DNA from: Nitrospira sp. LK70
GTDB lineage: Bacteria > Nitrospirota > Nitrospiria > Nitrospirales > Nitrospiraceae
Assembly (NCBI GenBank): GCA_011090425.1
Contig: PHGD01000059.1
Location: 1 to 47,703 of the forward strand
DNA: 47,703 nucleotides
Reading direction: 5' to 3'
Shown here: piece by piece, positions 7,331-15,909 of the stretch
Position numbering within the stretch: position 1 is the first letter of the stretch
Layout: every line of letters begins with the position of its first letter
Made by a program: the position numbers and the translations under genes
Notes under the pieces: generated by a model
Database searches by the model: none
Told to the model about the DNA's origin: nothing
What the model saw: the letters and a program-made list of their open reading frames with translations, nothing else

Positions 7331-8145
7331 GACTATCCTCTTTCTGGCCTGCCCACATTCGTGTTCCTACCAGGATCTTCCATCCTGCCGTCGTTTCAGC
7401 CCTGGTACTCCTTGCCGGTTCAATCGATGCAGCAGCGCTGGGCGAAACGACACGGCCATTCCAGATCGGAGAACGACTGACGTACGAGGTCTCCTGGCTC
7501 GATTTGGCGGCTGTGATCGCCGTGATGGAGGTGGCCCCGACGGAGGGGGCGAGGGGTGAAGCAGGTGCCAGGTTGGTTGGGACGGCGCAATCAACACCGA
7601 TCATTACCAAGTTCTTCCCGATAGATAACCGCGTTGAATCTGAGCTGGATCTCGAGGCGCTCGCTCCAGACCATATGACCTTCCGCCGGCGCGAAGGCAA
7701 AAAGCAGGAAGACATCGAGTACCTGTTCCATCAAAAAGAGGGCATGGTAACGACGGTCGGAGAAGGAACGACGGAGTCGTTCCCCATTCCAGCCGGGACT
7801 CAGGATATCATGTCATGCTTGTATTATGCGCGTACGAGGTTGCCGCCGAACCCAGGCGCCTCATTGAAAATGAATGTGTATCATGACAAAAAAAATCGTC
7901 TGATTGAGGTTCGTGTTGAGGCTGTCGAGACCATTGAAGGAGCATGGGGAAAGACGGAGACCCTTCGGGTGCTCGTGATTCTGCCGTCCTATGGGTTGTT
8001 TATGAATCAGGGCAACATCCGTGTTTGGGTCACGAATGATGAACGGAGGACCCCTGTTCGGATGAAAGCGAAGATCGTGATCGGATCGATCATGGCCAAT
8101 CTGATCGATGGCCTTGAGAATCGGGACGCACTGCAAGGGTCTTGA
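7324..8145 (+). CDS. DUF3108 exported protein
   Basis: The 273-residue protein has an N-terminal hydrophobic segment (residues 20-38, ending IDAAALG) that looks like a signal peptide. The rest matches the DUF3108 family: FQIGERLTYEVSWLDL at the start of the mature part, IDNRVESELD in the middle, and a beta-rich C-terminal half with NRLIEVRVEAVETIEG. DUF3108 proteins are periplasmic or outer-membrane-associated and of unknown function, often next to cell-surface genes. It starts with GTG inside the end of manB, so it is translationally coupled to it; a role in surface polysaccharide handling is inferred from that only. Confidence 0.75.
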   Translation: MLRLSSFWPAHIRVPTRIFHPAVVSALVLLAGSIDAAALGETTRPFQIGERLTYEVSWLDLAAVIAVMEVAPTEGARGEAGARLVGTAQSTPIITKFFPIDNRVESELDLEALAPDHMTFRRREGKKQEDIEYLFHQKEGMVTTVGEGTTESFPIPAGTQDIMSCLYYARTRLPPNPGASLKMNVYHDKKNRLIEVRVEAVETIEGAWGKTETLRVLVILPSYGLFMNQGNIRVWVTNDERRTPVRMKAKIVIGSIMANLIDGLENRDALQGS

Positions 8146-8154
8146 GATAGGTTG

Positions 8155-8183
8155 TTGTTCGGACTGGTCAAACCCGTTATACT
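8155..8183 (+). promoter_or_regulatory. sigma70-type promoter of fbp
   Basis: TTGTTC (8155-8160) and TATACT (8178-8183) are spaced by exactly 17 bases. The -10 box ends ten bases before the fbp ATG, so the transcript would start only a few bases upstream of the start codon. Confidence 0.6.
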
Positions 8184-8193
8184 GGGCTCTAAC

Positions 8194-9198
8194 ATGAGAG
8201 AATTTCCGCTTACTTTAAGCCGCTTTATCATTCAAAGTCAGGCTTCGCATCCCGGCGCGACGGGGGAATTTTCCAACCTCCTGACCCAGATCGGTCTTGT
8301 CGGCAAGCTCATTTCGCAGGATCTTCGTCGAGCCGGACTGATCAACATCCTTGGAGCGACCGACGACACGAATGTGCAGGGAGAAACGGTCAAGAAGCTG
8401 GACGCCATCGCCAACGACGACTTCGTCAAAGTCTTTCAACACAGCGGGTATGTCTGCGCCTTGGCCTCTGAGGAAATGGAAAAACCGATCTCGATCCCGG
8501 ACAATTGGCCGCACGGCAAGTACATGTTGCTGTTCGATCCACTGGATGGCTCCTCTAACACGGATAACAATATGCCGCTCGGGGCCATCTTCTCCGTTCT
8601 GAAGTACGAACGGGACGATCGGTTGCCTACCGAGGGGGAGTTGATGCGTCGGGGGACCGAACAAATCGCTGCCGGGTATCTCCTGTACGGATCCAGTACC
8701 ATGCTGGTATATACCGTGGGGCAAGGAGTGTATGGGTTCACGCTCGAACCAAGCATCGGAGAATATCTCCTGTCCCACGAAAAGATCAGGATTCCGGAAA
8801 AGGGCAGGGTCTACGCCGTCAACGAAGGGAATTGCCGTAAGTGGTCGGAGGGAACGAAGAAGTACGTGGATTCACTCAAAGTCAACGATAAGGCGACAGG
8901 CCGCCCGTACAGCAGCCGGTATTCGGGTTGTCTGGTGGCCGACGTGCACCGCCTGTTGCTCGGCGGAGGAATTTATCTCTATCCGGGTGAAGTCGACAAA
9001 CCGGAGGGGAAACTCCGGCTGCTCTATGAAGCCAATCCGTTGGCGTTTGTCGTCGAGCAGGCCGGCGGAAAAGCCTCAACGGGGACATCGAGAGTCTTAG
9101 AAGTGGAGCCCAAGAAGTTGCACCAGCGCGTACCGTTGCTGATCGGAAGCCGACAAGATGTCGAGCAAGCTGAAATGTACATTCAGGGGAAAGACTAG
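8194..9198 (+). CDS. fbp: class I fructose-1,6-bisphosphatase
   Basis: The 334-residue enzyme hydrolyses fructose-1,6-bisphosphate to fructose-6-phosphate, the committed step of gluconeogenesis, and so feeds the mannose pathway just upstream. Metal-binding residues are clear: SEEM (Glu93, Glu94) and DPLDGSSN (115-122). The C-terminal half carries YSGCLVADVHRLLLGGGIYLYP and NPLAFVVEQAGGKAS, typical of class I. An in-frame TTG 42 bases earlier extends the frame, but the ATG at 8194 gives the family's normal MREFPLTLSRFI opening and was chosen. There is no Shine-Dalgarno sequence; the promoter lies immediately upstream, pointing to a nearly leaderless message. Confidence 0.93.
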   Translation: MREFPLTLSRFIIQSQASHPGATGEFSNLLTQIGLVGKLISQDLRRAGLINILGATDDTNVQGETVKKLDAIANDDFVKVFQHSGYVCALASEEMEKPISIPDNWPHGKYMLLFDPLDGSSNTDNNMPLGAIFSVLKYERDDRLPTEGELMRRGTEQIAAGYLLYGSSTMLVYTVGQGVYGFTLEPSIGEYLLSHEKIRIPEKGRVYAVNEGNCRKWSEGTKKYVDSLKVNDKATGRPYSSRYSGCLVADVHRLLLGGGIYLYPGEVDKPEGKLRLLYEANPLAFVVEQAGGKASTGTSRVLEVEPKKLHQRVPLLIGSRQDVEQAEMYIQGKD

Positions 9199-9432
9199 GT
9201 GCCCAGTCAAGACTAGATGCTTATGTATGTGGTACTGTGATGTTGTATATAGAGAATTATGGGAGACCGGGTTAAGAATTTCTGAATTGGTATGGCATCG
9301 ACAATGTCGGGACTAAAACCAATATCGCGCCTGTCCTACGGTCCGAAACAGTGGCTGGGACCGACAAGTCGGTCATTGTAGCGGCGAGGTTGAGTGAGCC
9401 TTGCGTAGCCTTGAGAAGAGTGCATCGACGCC
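9199..9432. other. intergenic region before the HtrA gene
   Basis: No gene is seen. It contains a short dyad at 9359-9374 (GACCGAC, AA, GTCGGTC) about 60 bases before the protease start, a possible operator or RNA hairpin. No clear sigma-E-type heat-stress promoter was recognised. Confidence 0.3.
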
Positions 9433-10986
9433 ATGAATCAAATAGATTCTGACCACAAACCGTCTCAGAGAACCAGAAGTTGGCTTGTTGCCGCAACCCT
9501 GTTGACGGCTGGGATCATCATTGGATTTGTGGTTGCCTCGGACCTTGGCTGGCTACCTACTGGGCATGCGGTTCCTGATGCTTCTTCTGTCGTTCAGCCC
9601 CCTCCTCCCATTGTCAGACCAGTCTCGACCGCCCCTCAGCCCCTGCTGGGCGGCAGCAATCAAACATTTGTCGACATTGCAAAGTCGGTAAAACCCGCAG
9701 TGGTGAATATCTACGCGACCAAAAGCGGACGTGGTGAAGGCTCCGGTACGGCGCCGTTTGATGACCCATTGTTCAGAAAATTTTTCGGCGACGAGTTTTT
9801 CAGGAAGTTCGAACAACCGAAAGAACGAAAAGAGCGAGGACTTGGGTCCGGGGCGATCGTCGATTCAAATGGATTGATTATCACCAACAACCATGTCGTC
9901 GGCAAGGCGGATGAAATCCGCGTCACCTTGTCGGACAAACGCGAATTCAAAGCGAAACTGATCGGCACCGATCCGAAGACCGATGTGGCCGTCGTGAAGA
10001 TCGACGCAACGGGGCTTCCGACCGTAGCCTGGGCCGATTCGGACAAACTGGAAGTCGGAGAGTTCGTTCTGGCCGTCGGGAATCCGTTCGGACTCACCCA
10101 AACCGTCACCTTGGGAATCGTCAGTGCCCTAGGGCGAGCCGCCGGTATTGCCGAGTACGAAGATTTCATCCAGACGGATGCGGCCATCAACCCGGGCAAC
10201 TCCGGTGGACCCTTGGTCAATGTGCGGGGCGAGCTGGTAGGGATCAATACAGCCATCTTCAGTCAGAGCGGCGGAAACATGGGGATCGGTTTTGCCGTGC
10301 CGAGCAATATGGCGATGTCCATCATGAACCAGCTCGTACAAACTGGAAAAGTTGTCCGTGGCTGGCTTGGTGTATCTATTCAGGAGTTGACGCCTGAATT
10401 GGCATCCCAATTCGGTATCACGGAGACGAAGGGTGTGCTCGTGAGTGATGTCATGGACGATAGCCCGGCGAAGAAGGCCGGATTCGAACGAGCCGACGTC
10501 ATCGTCGAGTATGACGGCAAACCTATGGATTCGCCGACTCACTTGCGCAATGCCGTGGCTCAAACGCCGGTTGGAAAAAAAGTTACGATCAAGTTCATTC
10601 GCGATAAGAAACCGAAGACGGTCGATCTCACCATCGCCGAGCAGCCCAAGTCGATGTCGCAAAACGGCGAAGCCGATGGAGGGGAATCGGCCACGCCGAC
10701 CGGTGTGCTCTCCAGCCTTGAGGTCCGAGACTTGACCCAAGAGTTGGCAAGTCGGTACGGGCTGAAGTCGAGTGAGCGGGGCGTGGTGATCGTTCGGGTC
10801 AAGCCCGGGAGTACGGCCGAAGAATTGGGAGTTCGCGAGGGCGATATCGTGTTGGAGGTGAATCGCCAAGCTGTGGCGTCTGTGAAAGTTTTTGAGCGGG
10901 TCGCCGGTAAGCTGCCGAAGGATCAGGCGGTTTTATTGCTGCTCAAACGGCAAGGAAGGACGATCTATCTCACCCTTCGCCCGTGA
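9433..10986 (+). CDS. degP: Do-family periplasmic serine protease (DegP/HtrA)
   Basis: The 517-residue protein degrades or refolds damaged envelope proteins. A signal-anchor helix covers residues 16-38. The trypsin-like domain has the complete triad: His154 (TNNHVV), Asp184 (KTDVAVV) and Ser257 (INPGNSGGPL). Two PDZ domains follow, the first near 310-390 (GWLGVSIQELTPELA, GVLVSDVMDDSPAKKAGF) and the second near 415-510 (GVVIVRVKPGSTAEELGV), as in DegP, DegQ and MucD. The family forms trimers that can assemble into cages. It is preceded by 234 bases of intergenic DNA and followed 70 bases later by ispD. Confidence 0.94.
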   Translation: MNQIDSDHKPSQRTRSWLVAATLLTAGIIIGFVVASDLGWLPTGHAVPDASSVVQPPPPIVRPVSTAPQPLLGGSNQTFVDIAKSVKPAVVNIYATKSGRGEGSGTAPFDDPLFRKFFGDEFFRKFEQPKERKERGLGSGAIVDSNGLIITNNHVVGKADEIRVTLSDKREFKAKLIGTDPKTDVAVVKIDATGLPTVAWADSDKLEVGEFVLAVGNPFGLTQTVTLGIVSALGRAAGIAEYEDFIQTDAAINPGNSGGPLVNVRGELVGINTAIFSQSGGNMGIGFAVPSNMAMSIMNQLVQTGKVVRGWLGVSIQELTPELASQFGITETKGVLVSDVMDDSPAKKAGFERADVIVEYDGKPMDSPTHLRNAVAQTPVGKKVTIKFIRDKKPKTVDLTIAEQPKSMSQNGEADGGESATPTGVLSSLEVRDLTQELASRYGLKSSERGVVIVRVKPGSTAEELGVREGDIVLEVNRQAVASVKVFERVAGKLPKDQAVLLLLKRQGRTIYLTLRP

Positions 10987-11056
10987 GGGTCTGCGGACCT
11001 GGGTAGAACTTGCGCGCTCGCTTCCCGAATAAAACCGAACAACTGAGTTTCACCTC

Positions 11057-11776
11057 GTGAGTAATCGCATTGTTGCCCTTGTCCCTGCCGCCGGGCGGGG
11101 GCTTCGCATGGGCGGCTCGGTACCCAAACAATTTCTCGTACTCGGCGGTCAACCGCTCGTCCTCCATTCGCTCCGTGTGCTTCAAGCTTCTTCCGTCATC
11201 GAGGAAATCATTCTGGCGGTTCCCCAGAACGAGATGGACTATTGCCTCAATGAAATCGTGACGAAGCATCGGTTTACCAAGGTGACGAAAGTAGTGCCGG
11301 GAGGGCACGAACGGCAGGACTCCGTCAGGCATGCGCTTGAGGCGGTCCATGATGATGTCGATGTGGTGTTGGTGCATGACGCAGTTCGCCCGTTCCTCAC
11401 AGAACATATGGTGGAAGGAGTCGTGAAGGCGGCTCAGACCATGGGAGCGGCAATTATGGCCCTTCCCATGAGGGATACCGTCAAGCAAGTGAGAGCCGAT
11501 CATATCATTGAACGCACGGTTGATCGGCGGTCCTTGTGGCTCGCTCAAACCCCGCAAGCCTTCCGTCGAGACTGGTTGGTGGCAGCCCATCGCAAGGCTC
11601 ATGCGGAAGGGGTCCGCGCAACCGATGATGCCTATCTGATGGAGTGGGCCGGACATCCCGTGTCTGTTGTCGAGGGAAGCGGCGAAAACATCAAAGTCAC
11701 GAGGCCGGAAGACATGGTGATCGGCGAGGCGATCTTGGCATCGCGCCGATTGAGCGGAACAAGAGGATCGACATGA
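11057..11776 (+). CDS. ispD: 2-C-methyl-D-erythritol 4-phosphate cytidylyltransferase
   Basis: IspD joins CTP and methylerythritol phosphate in the non-mevalonate isoprenoid pathway. The 239-residue protein shows the CTP-binding VPAAGRGLRMG motif followed by PKQF, then VPGGHERQDSVRHAL and VHDAVRPF, all diagnostic. ATDDAYLMEWAGHPVSVVEGS near residue 200 completes the fold, and the length is normal. The start is GTG; no earlier in-frame codon fits. The stop overlaps the ispF start by four bases (ATGA), giving the classic ispD-ispF coupling. Products of the pathway feed undecaprenyl and quinone synthesis. Confidence 0.95.
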   Translation: MSNRIVALVPAAGRGLRMGGSVPKQFLVLGGQPLVLHSLRVLQASSVIEEIILAVPQNEMDYCLNEIVTKHRFTKVTKVVPGGHERQDSVRHALEAVHDDVDVVLVHDAVRPFLTEHMVEGVVKAAQTMGAAIMALPMRDTVKQVRADHIIERTVDRRSLWLAQTPQAFRRDWLVAAHRKAHAEGVRATDDAYLMEWAGHPVSVVEGSGENIKVTRPEDMVIGEAILASRRLSGTRGST

Positions 11777-12258
11777 GGAAGGGATCTCGCATCGGCTATG
11801 GTTACGATGTCCACCCGCTCGGAGCGGATCGTCAATTGATCCTGGGAGGAATTGAGATTCCACACATAAAAGGATTGCTCGGCCATTCTGACTCCGACGT
11901 CCTCGTTCACGCGATTTGCGATGCCTTACTAGGAGCGATGGGGGAGGGGGATCTCGGCCGGCACTATCCAAGTTCCGATCCCACGTACAAGGGGATCTCC
12001 AGTTTGAAACTGCTGGAAGACGTCATGGTAAAGCTGAAGGCGAAGGGATATCGGATGGGAAACATCGACAGCGTGATTGTGGCCCAAGCCCCTCGGCTTG
12101 GTCCTTATCTTCCAGCGATGCAGAAGAAAATAGCGGAAACCGCCGGCATTGAGCCAGATCTCGTCAATGTCAAGGTGAAAAGTGGGGAAGGCTTAGATGC
12201 GGTCGGACGTGAAGAGGGGATGATCGCGCATGCCGTGTGTTTAATAGAACCGGTTTGA
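11773..12258 (+). CDS. ispF: 2-C-methyl-D-erythritol 2,4-cyclodiphosphate synthase
   Basis: IspF cyclises CDP-methylerythritol 2-phosphate, two steps after IspD. The 161-residue protein has the metal-binding YDVHPLG (Asp12, His14) and His46 (DVLVHAICDALLGA), the GLLGHSDSD loop and the C-terminal KVKSGEGLDAVGREEGMIAHAV signature. The open frame extends further upstream inside ispD, but the ATG at 11773 overlapping the ispD stop gives the family's normal N-terminus. The active enzyme is a trimer with sites between subunits. Confidence 0.95.
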   Translation: MRKGSRIGYGYDVHPLGADRQLILGGIEIPHIKGLLGHSDSDVLVHAICDALLGAMGEGDLGRHYPSSDPTYKGISSLKLLEDVMVKLKAKGYRMGNIDSVIVAQAPRLGPYLPAMQKKIAETAGIEPDLVNVKVKSGEGLDAVGREEGMIAHAVCLIEPV

Positions 12259-12281
12259 CGTCCTAAGAAGATCACCACGTG

Positions 12282-12932
12282 ATGTTAGCGAAAATTAAAC
12301 AAGATCTCCAAGCCGTTTTTGATCGGGATCCAGCTGCCACGAGCAAACTCGAAGTGATCCTCACCTATGCAGGCTTCCATGCACTGCTCGCCTATCGCAT
12401 CTCCCATTGGCTCAAGTCATACGATGTACCGATCCTGCCGCGCGTGATTTCGCAATTGGCCCGCTGGGTGACCGGCGTGGAGATCCATCCTTCCGCCAAG
12501 ATCGGGACCGGCTTTTTCATCGACCACGGGATGGGAGTGGTGATCGGGGAAACGGCGGAAATCGGGGATTATGTGACCCTCTTCCAAGACGTAACCTTGG
12601 GAGGAACGGGCAAAGAACGTGGCAAGCGGCATCCGACGCTCGGCAATCATGTGGTGGTGGGTGCCGGTGCGAAGATTCTTGGCGGCATCAAGATCGGCGA
12701 TAACGTCAAGATCGGCGCAAATTCGGTCGTGTTGAAGCACGTGCCTGCCAATTCGACGGTGATCGGTGTACCGGCCCGCGTCATCAAGTCCCAGGGCGAA
12801 CGACTGCCTGACGCGACGATGGATCAAGTCGATTTACCAGATCCGATCAGTGATCGGTTGATTGCTCTTGAACAGGAATTGATCGAACTCCGAAAAAGAC
12901 TCGAAAATCCTGACGGGCCATCCCATCCGTAA
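12282..12932 (+). CDS. cysE: serine O-acetyltransferase
   Basis: CysE transfers acetyl from acetyl-CoA to serine, the first step of cysteine synthesis. The 216-residue protein has the helical N-terminal domain ([11 protein letters not shown]) and the left-handed beta-helix built from hexapeptide repeats, with [19 protein letters not shown], the [16 protein letters not shown] loop and the catalytic His residues (FIDHG and GKRHPT). The C-terminal tail past the helix is long and charged and lacks the terminal Ile that anchors cysteine synthase in many CysE proteins. A GTG three bases upstream is an alternative start. It follows ispF by about 20 bases, so it may share a transcript without sharing a pathway. 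Confidence 0.92.
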   Translation: MLAKIKQDLQAVFDRDPAATSKLEVILTYAGFHALLAYRISHWLKSYDVPILPRVISQLARWVTGVEIHPSAKIGTGFFIDHGMGVVIGETAEIGDYVTLFQDVTLGGTGKERGKRHPTLGNHVVVGAGAKILGGIKIGDNVKIGANSVVLKHVPANSTVIGVPARVIKSQGERLPDATMDQVDLPDPISDRLIALEQELIELRKRLENPDGPSHP

Positions 12933-13004
12933 CAGTCATCGATACGGAGAGGCTCCTGGACGAATCAACCCGGCGCGACATGATGCCGCGGCGGAATAAC
13001 AAGG

Positions 13005-13145
13005 CTATACAGGGCGACAGTCGCTCATAAATTTCTTTCGCTCCTCGCCCGTCAGCTTTTTCGCTCCCGTCTCTTCATTGTGCGCCTTCATCTTATTCTG
13101 CTGAGTCTCCTTGCCCCCTCCGGGTTTCTCCGGCTTGGCGGATAG
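13005..13145 (-). pseudogene. PsiF-repeat-like protein remnant
   Basis: On the minus strand a frame ending at TAG (13005-13007) reads QQNKMKAHNEETGAKKLTGE followed by ERKKFMSDCRPV. This resembles the repeat of PsiF-family small periplasmic proteins (KM..CN..A....L.G..R..FM..C). The first Cys is His here. No start codon or signal peptide is connected: an in-frame stop lies at 13146-13148, and beyond it the same frame reads EAKDEWKVLRKE before another stop. The gene therefore looks broken. It is too short for a normal ORF search and the family assignment is by eye. Confidence 0.45.
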
Positions 13146-13212
13146 CTACTCCTTCCGAAGTACCTTCCATTCGTCCTTCGCTTCTTCGCCCTATCGATCT
13201 TAAACGGAAACG

Positions 13213-13950
13213 TTACTCGTAATCGACCTGCACCAAAAAGAGTCCCTGTGGAGGAGCTGTTTTACCGGCAGTTGAACGATCGCGCGCATTGAGGATCCTC
13301 TTGAGGCTATCCGGGGTGCGCTTGTGCAAACCGACCTCCGCGAGTGTGCCGACGATCGAGCGCACCATCTGTTTCAAAAAGCGGTCGGCATAGGCTTCGA
13401 CCCGCAGGTGATCGCCTTGGCGGAAGACGGTGAATCGTTGCAGATGACAGATGGGATCATCGTTGTCGGTTGGCTGGGTCTGGAATGAAGAAAAATCGTG
13501 CGAGCCGATCAAGGTCATTGCCGCTTTGTTCATCGCGGCGTCGTCGAGCGGCTGATGAATGTGCCAGCAATAGTCGCGCTCAATCGCCGGTCGCTCCGGG
13601 CGATTTAGGATGCGATATTCGTACAATTTGCCCTGAGCCGAATGCCTCGCGTGGAATGTGTCCGGCATGAGTGCGGCTGCTCGCACCACGATGCTTTTTG
13701 GGAGATGAGCGTTCAGCGCCCTGGTCCATTCCCGGGGCGTCATATCACGGTCGATACGAAAACTCGCGACCTGACCAAGCGCGTGCACTCCCGCGTCAGT
13801 GCGCCCCGCGCCCATGACGGATACACCGGTTTGAGTAACGCCTAGAATAGCTGTTTCGAGAGCTTCTTGAATCGTCGGCTGGTCGGGCTGACGCTGCCAG
13901 CCAGCGTAGTCCGTGCCGTCATATTCGAGAATCAGCTTGATGATTGGCAT
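13213..13950 (-). CDS. truA: tRNA pseudouridine(38-40) synthase
   Basis: TruA turns uridines 38-40 of the tRNA anticodon arm into pseudouridine. The 245-residue protein opens with LILEYDGTDYAGWQRQP, has the catalytic Asp52 in GAGRTDAGVHALGQ, and ends with the family's RFLKQMVRSIVGTL and PPQGLFLVQVDYE motifs. Length and motif order are complete. It lies 30 bases downstream of the amidase gene on the same strand, suggesting a shared transcript. Confidence 0.95.
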   Translation of the reverse strand: MPIIKLILEYDGTDYAGWQRQPDQPTIQEALETAILGVTQTGVSVMGAGRTDAGVHALGQVASFRIDRDMTPREWTRALNAHLPKSIVVRAAALMPDTFHARHSAQGKLYEYRILNRPERPAIERDYCWHIHQPLDDAAMNKAAMTLIGSHDFSSFQTQPTDNDDPICHLQRFTVFRQGDHLRVEAYADRFLKQMVRSIVGTLAEVGLHKRTPDSLKRILNARDRSTAGKTAPPQGLFLVQVDYE

Positions 13951-13980
13951 GGAGCACGTGGATGGCGATGGGTGGCACGA

Positions 13981-15261
13981 TCATCGGATGTTCTGCCGAT
14001 TATTGGTGAGAAACGAAACAATACCATGGTAGAGGGACTGAGCGACATCCCGGACGAACGCCGGTGTTCTAAGGAGCGCTTCTTCGTCAGGGTTGGAAAT
14101 ATAGGCGATCTCGGCCAGGATGCTCGGCATACTCGTAAACCTCAAGACATAAAATGGTGCCGTCTTGACGCCATGATCGTTGACCATGTATTGCCCGTTC
14201 ATCTGAGAGACCATGGATTCCTTCGCGTTCCAAGCGAGTTCCAGAGATTCCTCGATCTTCTTCGCCGTTAAGAGATCCGCCACGAGGTATTCCCATCCGA
14301 CCCCGGTGTTGCTCATCGGAGTGCCGTTTTCCCGTGCCGCGACCTCGAGAGCCCGCTGATCCTTAGCCTCGCCGAAGTGATAAATTTCGATCCCTTTGAC
14401 CGCGCGTGAAGGATGAGAGTTGACATGGATGGAGACAAAGAGATCGGCTTCGTTGCTGTTTGCAAACCTGGCCCGATCTTCCAGGTCAATGAACAAATCA
14501 CGGTCCCGCGTCATCAACACGCGTACGCCGGGCCGTCGGCTTAGGAGATCACGAAGCCGGAGTCCTACCCCGAGGGTAATATCCTTCTCCTCGGTCTTTC
14601 TGAGACCTCGTGCGCCAGGATCTTTCCCCCCATGGCCGGGATCGATCACAATGGTTGTGTATCCCTTGGCGCGCGGCGTCATGGGTTGCGAGGTCGGAGA
14701 AGTTGACTGCTGCGAGACTCCGTGCGAGTCAGGGGTGTTAGGAGGGACTTGTGCAGGGGGCGGAGTCACGTCAATGACTAAGCGAGGCGGATGAGAAAGA
14801 ACGAAGTGCCTATAGGTCCGGAACGAGATGGTCGGAAGAGACACCGTGACAGCGTGGGAGGATGGTTGACTGATTATGAAGGGTGACGGGATGGTCCCAT
14901 TCGTGGCCTTCGTTCGAGCTCGTTGGCTGAGCTTTCCGTTGGGAAGGACAATCATCACGCGACTTGGATTGGTCTCCCGTTGTTCGATGACAGTGGCATG
15001 CCTATCAAGGTTCAAGACCAGTCTTGTTCTCTCTGGGCTCGTCATCACACGGAAATTGCGAACGGTCACGGGAGCAAGGGAAGCAGTCATTCCTGCGGCT
15101 CGGCTGTGTTCCGATGACATCACCGGCAGAGGATGATGATCAGAGGACGTCCAAGCCCAGGCCGCTTGGATGAGGATCCCGTATGCGGACAGGAAGATGG
15201 TACTGGACAAGAGAAGGGTGAGGGACTTGATTGAAAGCAGCCGAGGCCTTCGTACGCGCAT
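13981..15261 (-). CDS. N-acetylmuramoyl-L-alanine amidase with AMIN domain
   Basis: The 426-residue periplasmic enzyme cuts the bond between MurNAc and the stem peptide during cell separation or recycling. An N-terminal signal sequence (residues 11-36) is followed by an AMIN-type targeting domain (about 60-165: VRNFRVMTSPERTRLVLNLD), a Pro/Ser/Thr linker and the Amidase_3 catalytic domain from about 200. Zinc ligands are visible: His210 (VIDPGHGGKDPGA), Glu224 or Glu225 (KTEEKDITL) and His279 (SIHVNSHPS). The catalytic Glu is in ILAEIAYISNPDEE near the C-terminus. This is the AmiC layout. No LysM or SPOR module is attached. Confidence 0.93.
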   Translation of the reverse strand: MRVRRPRLLSIKSLTLLLSSTIFLSAYGILIQAAWAWTSSDHHPLPVMSSEHSRAAGMTASLAPVTVRNFRVMTSPERTRLVLNLDRHATVIEQRETNPSRVMIVLPNGKLSQRARTKATNGTIPSPFIISQPSSHAVTVSLPTISFRTYRHFVLSHPPRLVIDVTPPPAQVPPNTPDSHGVSQQSTSPTSQPMTPRAKGYTTIVIDPGHGGKDPGARGLRKTEEKDITLGVGLRLRDLLSRRPGVRVLMTRDRDLFIDLEDRARFANSNEADLFVSIHVNSHPSRAVKGIEIYHFGEAKDQRALEVAARENGTPMSNTGVGWEYLVADLLTAKKIEESLELAWNAKESMVSQMNGQYMVNDHGVKTAPFYVLRFTSMPSILAEIAYISNPDEEALLRTPAFVRDVAQSLYHGIVSFLTNNRQNIR

Positions 15262-15387
15262 GGGCCTTTATCAGGAGAAGGTAATGGGAAACTATTCTCA
15301 GATGTCTGCCGCCTTGTCAAGAATTACACCGGTTGGCCATGCGGAGTTCGGATTGACTGTTTGTTCATGACCACGATAGCCTGAGGT

Positions 15388-15909
15388 ATGCCGACGCATC
15401 TGATCGTCGATGGGTATAACTTGCTGGCTGGTGCCGGAAGCCTTTCCGGACACCTCGAATCGGCCCGCGAAACGTTGGTGCACGATCTTGCGGCCTATCG
15501 GCATCGAAAGAATTACTTCATCACCGTCGTATTCGACGGCTGGCAACAGGGCCAACTATCGGAGCAGCGGGAGCAACGTGCCGGAGTCCAGGTGATCTAT
15601 TCAAAACGAGGTGAGCGAGCGGATCAGGTCATCCAACGGTTGGCACGGGGGTATGGGGCGGATTGTGCAGTCGTCAGCTCCGATCACGAGATCGTGAATG
15701 CGGCCAAAGCCCATGGGGCCTTCACCATGGGTGCTCGGGAGTTTGCTGGTAAGCTCCGCATGTCATCGGGGGCGGTCGGCACTGTACCATACAAAGAACT
15801 AGACTCTGAGGATAACACTCGCCCGAGACGCGGACCGGAGAAGAAGGGAAATCCTCGCAAGCTTCCAAAGGCGCAAAGGCAACGAGACCGCCGACTCAGG
15901 CGATTTTGA
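15388..15909 (+). CDS. NYN-domain nuclease, YacP/Rae1-like
   Basis: The 173-residue protein begins PTHLIVDGYNLLAGAG, the hallmark of the YacP (DUF901) branch of NYN/PIN-like ribonucleases, with metal-binding Asp8. FITVVFDGWQQG and DCAVVSSDHEIVNAAKAHGA supply the remaining acidic residues. Bacillus YacP (Rae1) cuts mRNA in a ribosome-dependent way; whether this protein does the same is inference. The C-terminal 40 residues are very basic and probably bind RNA. It overlaps the tatD gene tail-to-tail by 14 bases. Confidence 0.8.
   Translation: MPTHLIVDGYNLLAGAGSLSGHLESARETLVHDLAAYRHRKNYFITVVFDGWQQGQLSEQREQRAGVQVIYSKRGERADQVIQRLARGYGADCAVVSSDHEIVNAAKAHGAFTMGAREFAGKLRMSSGAVGTVPYKELDSEDNTRPRRGPEKKGNPRKLPKAQRQRDRRLRRF

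Noticed and set aside
10970-11971. 333-codon open frame opposite ispD and ispF
   Set aside because: Covers two conserved coupled genes; composition typical of an antisense shadow.
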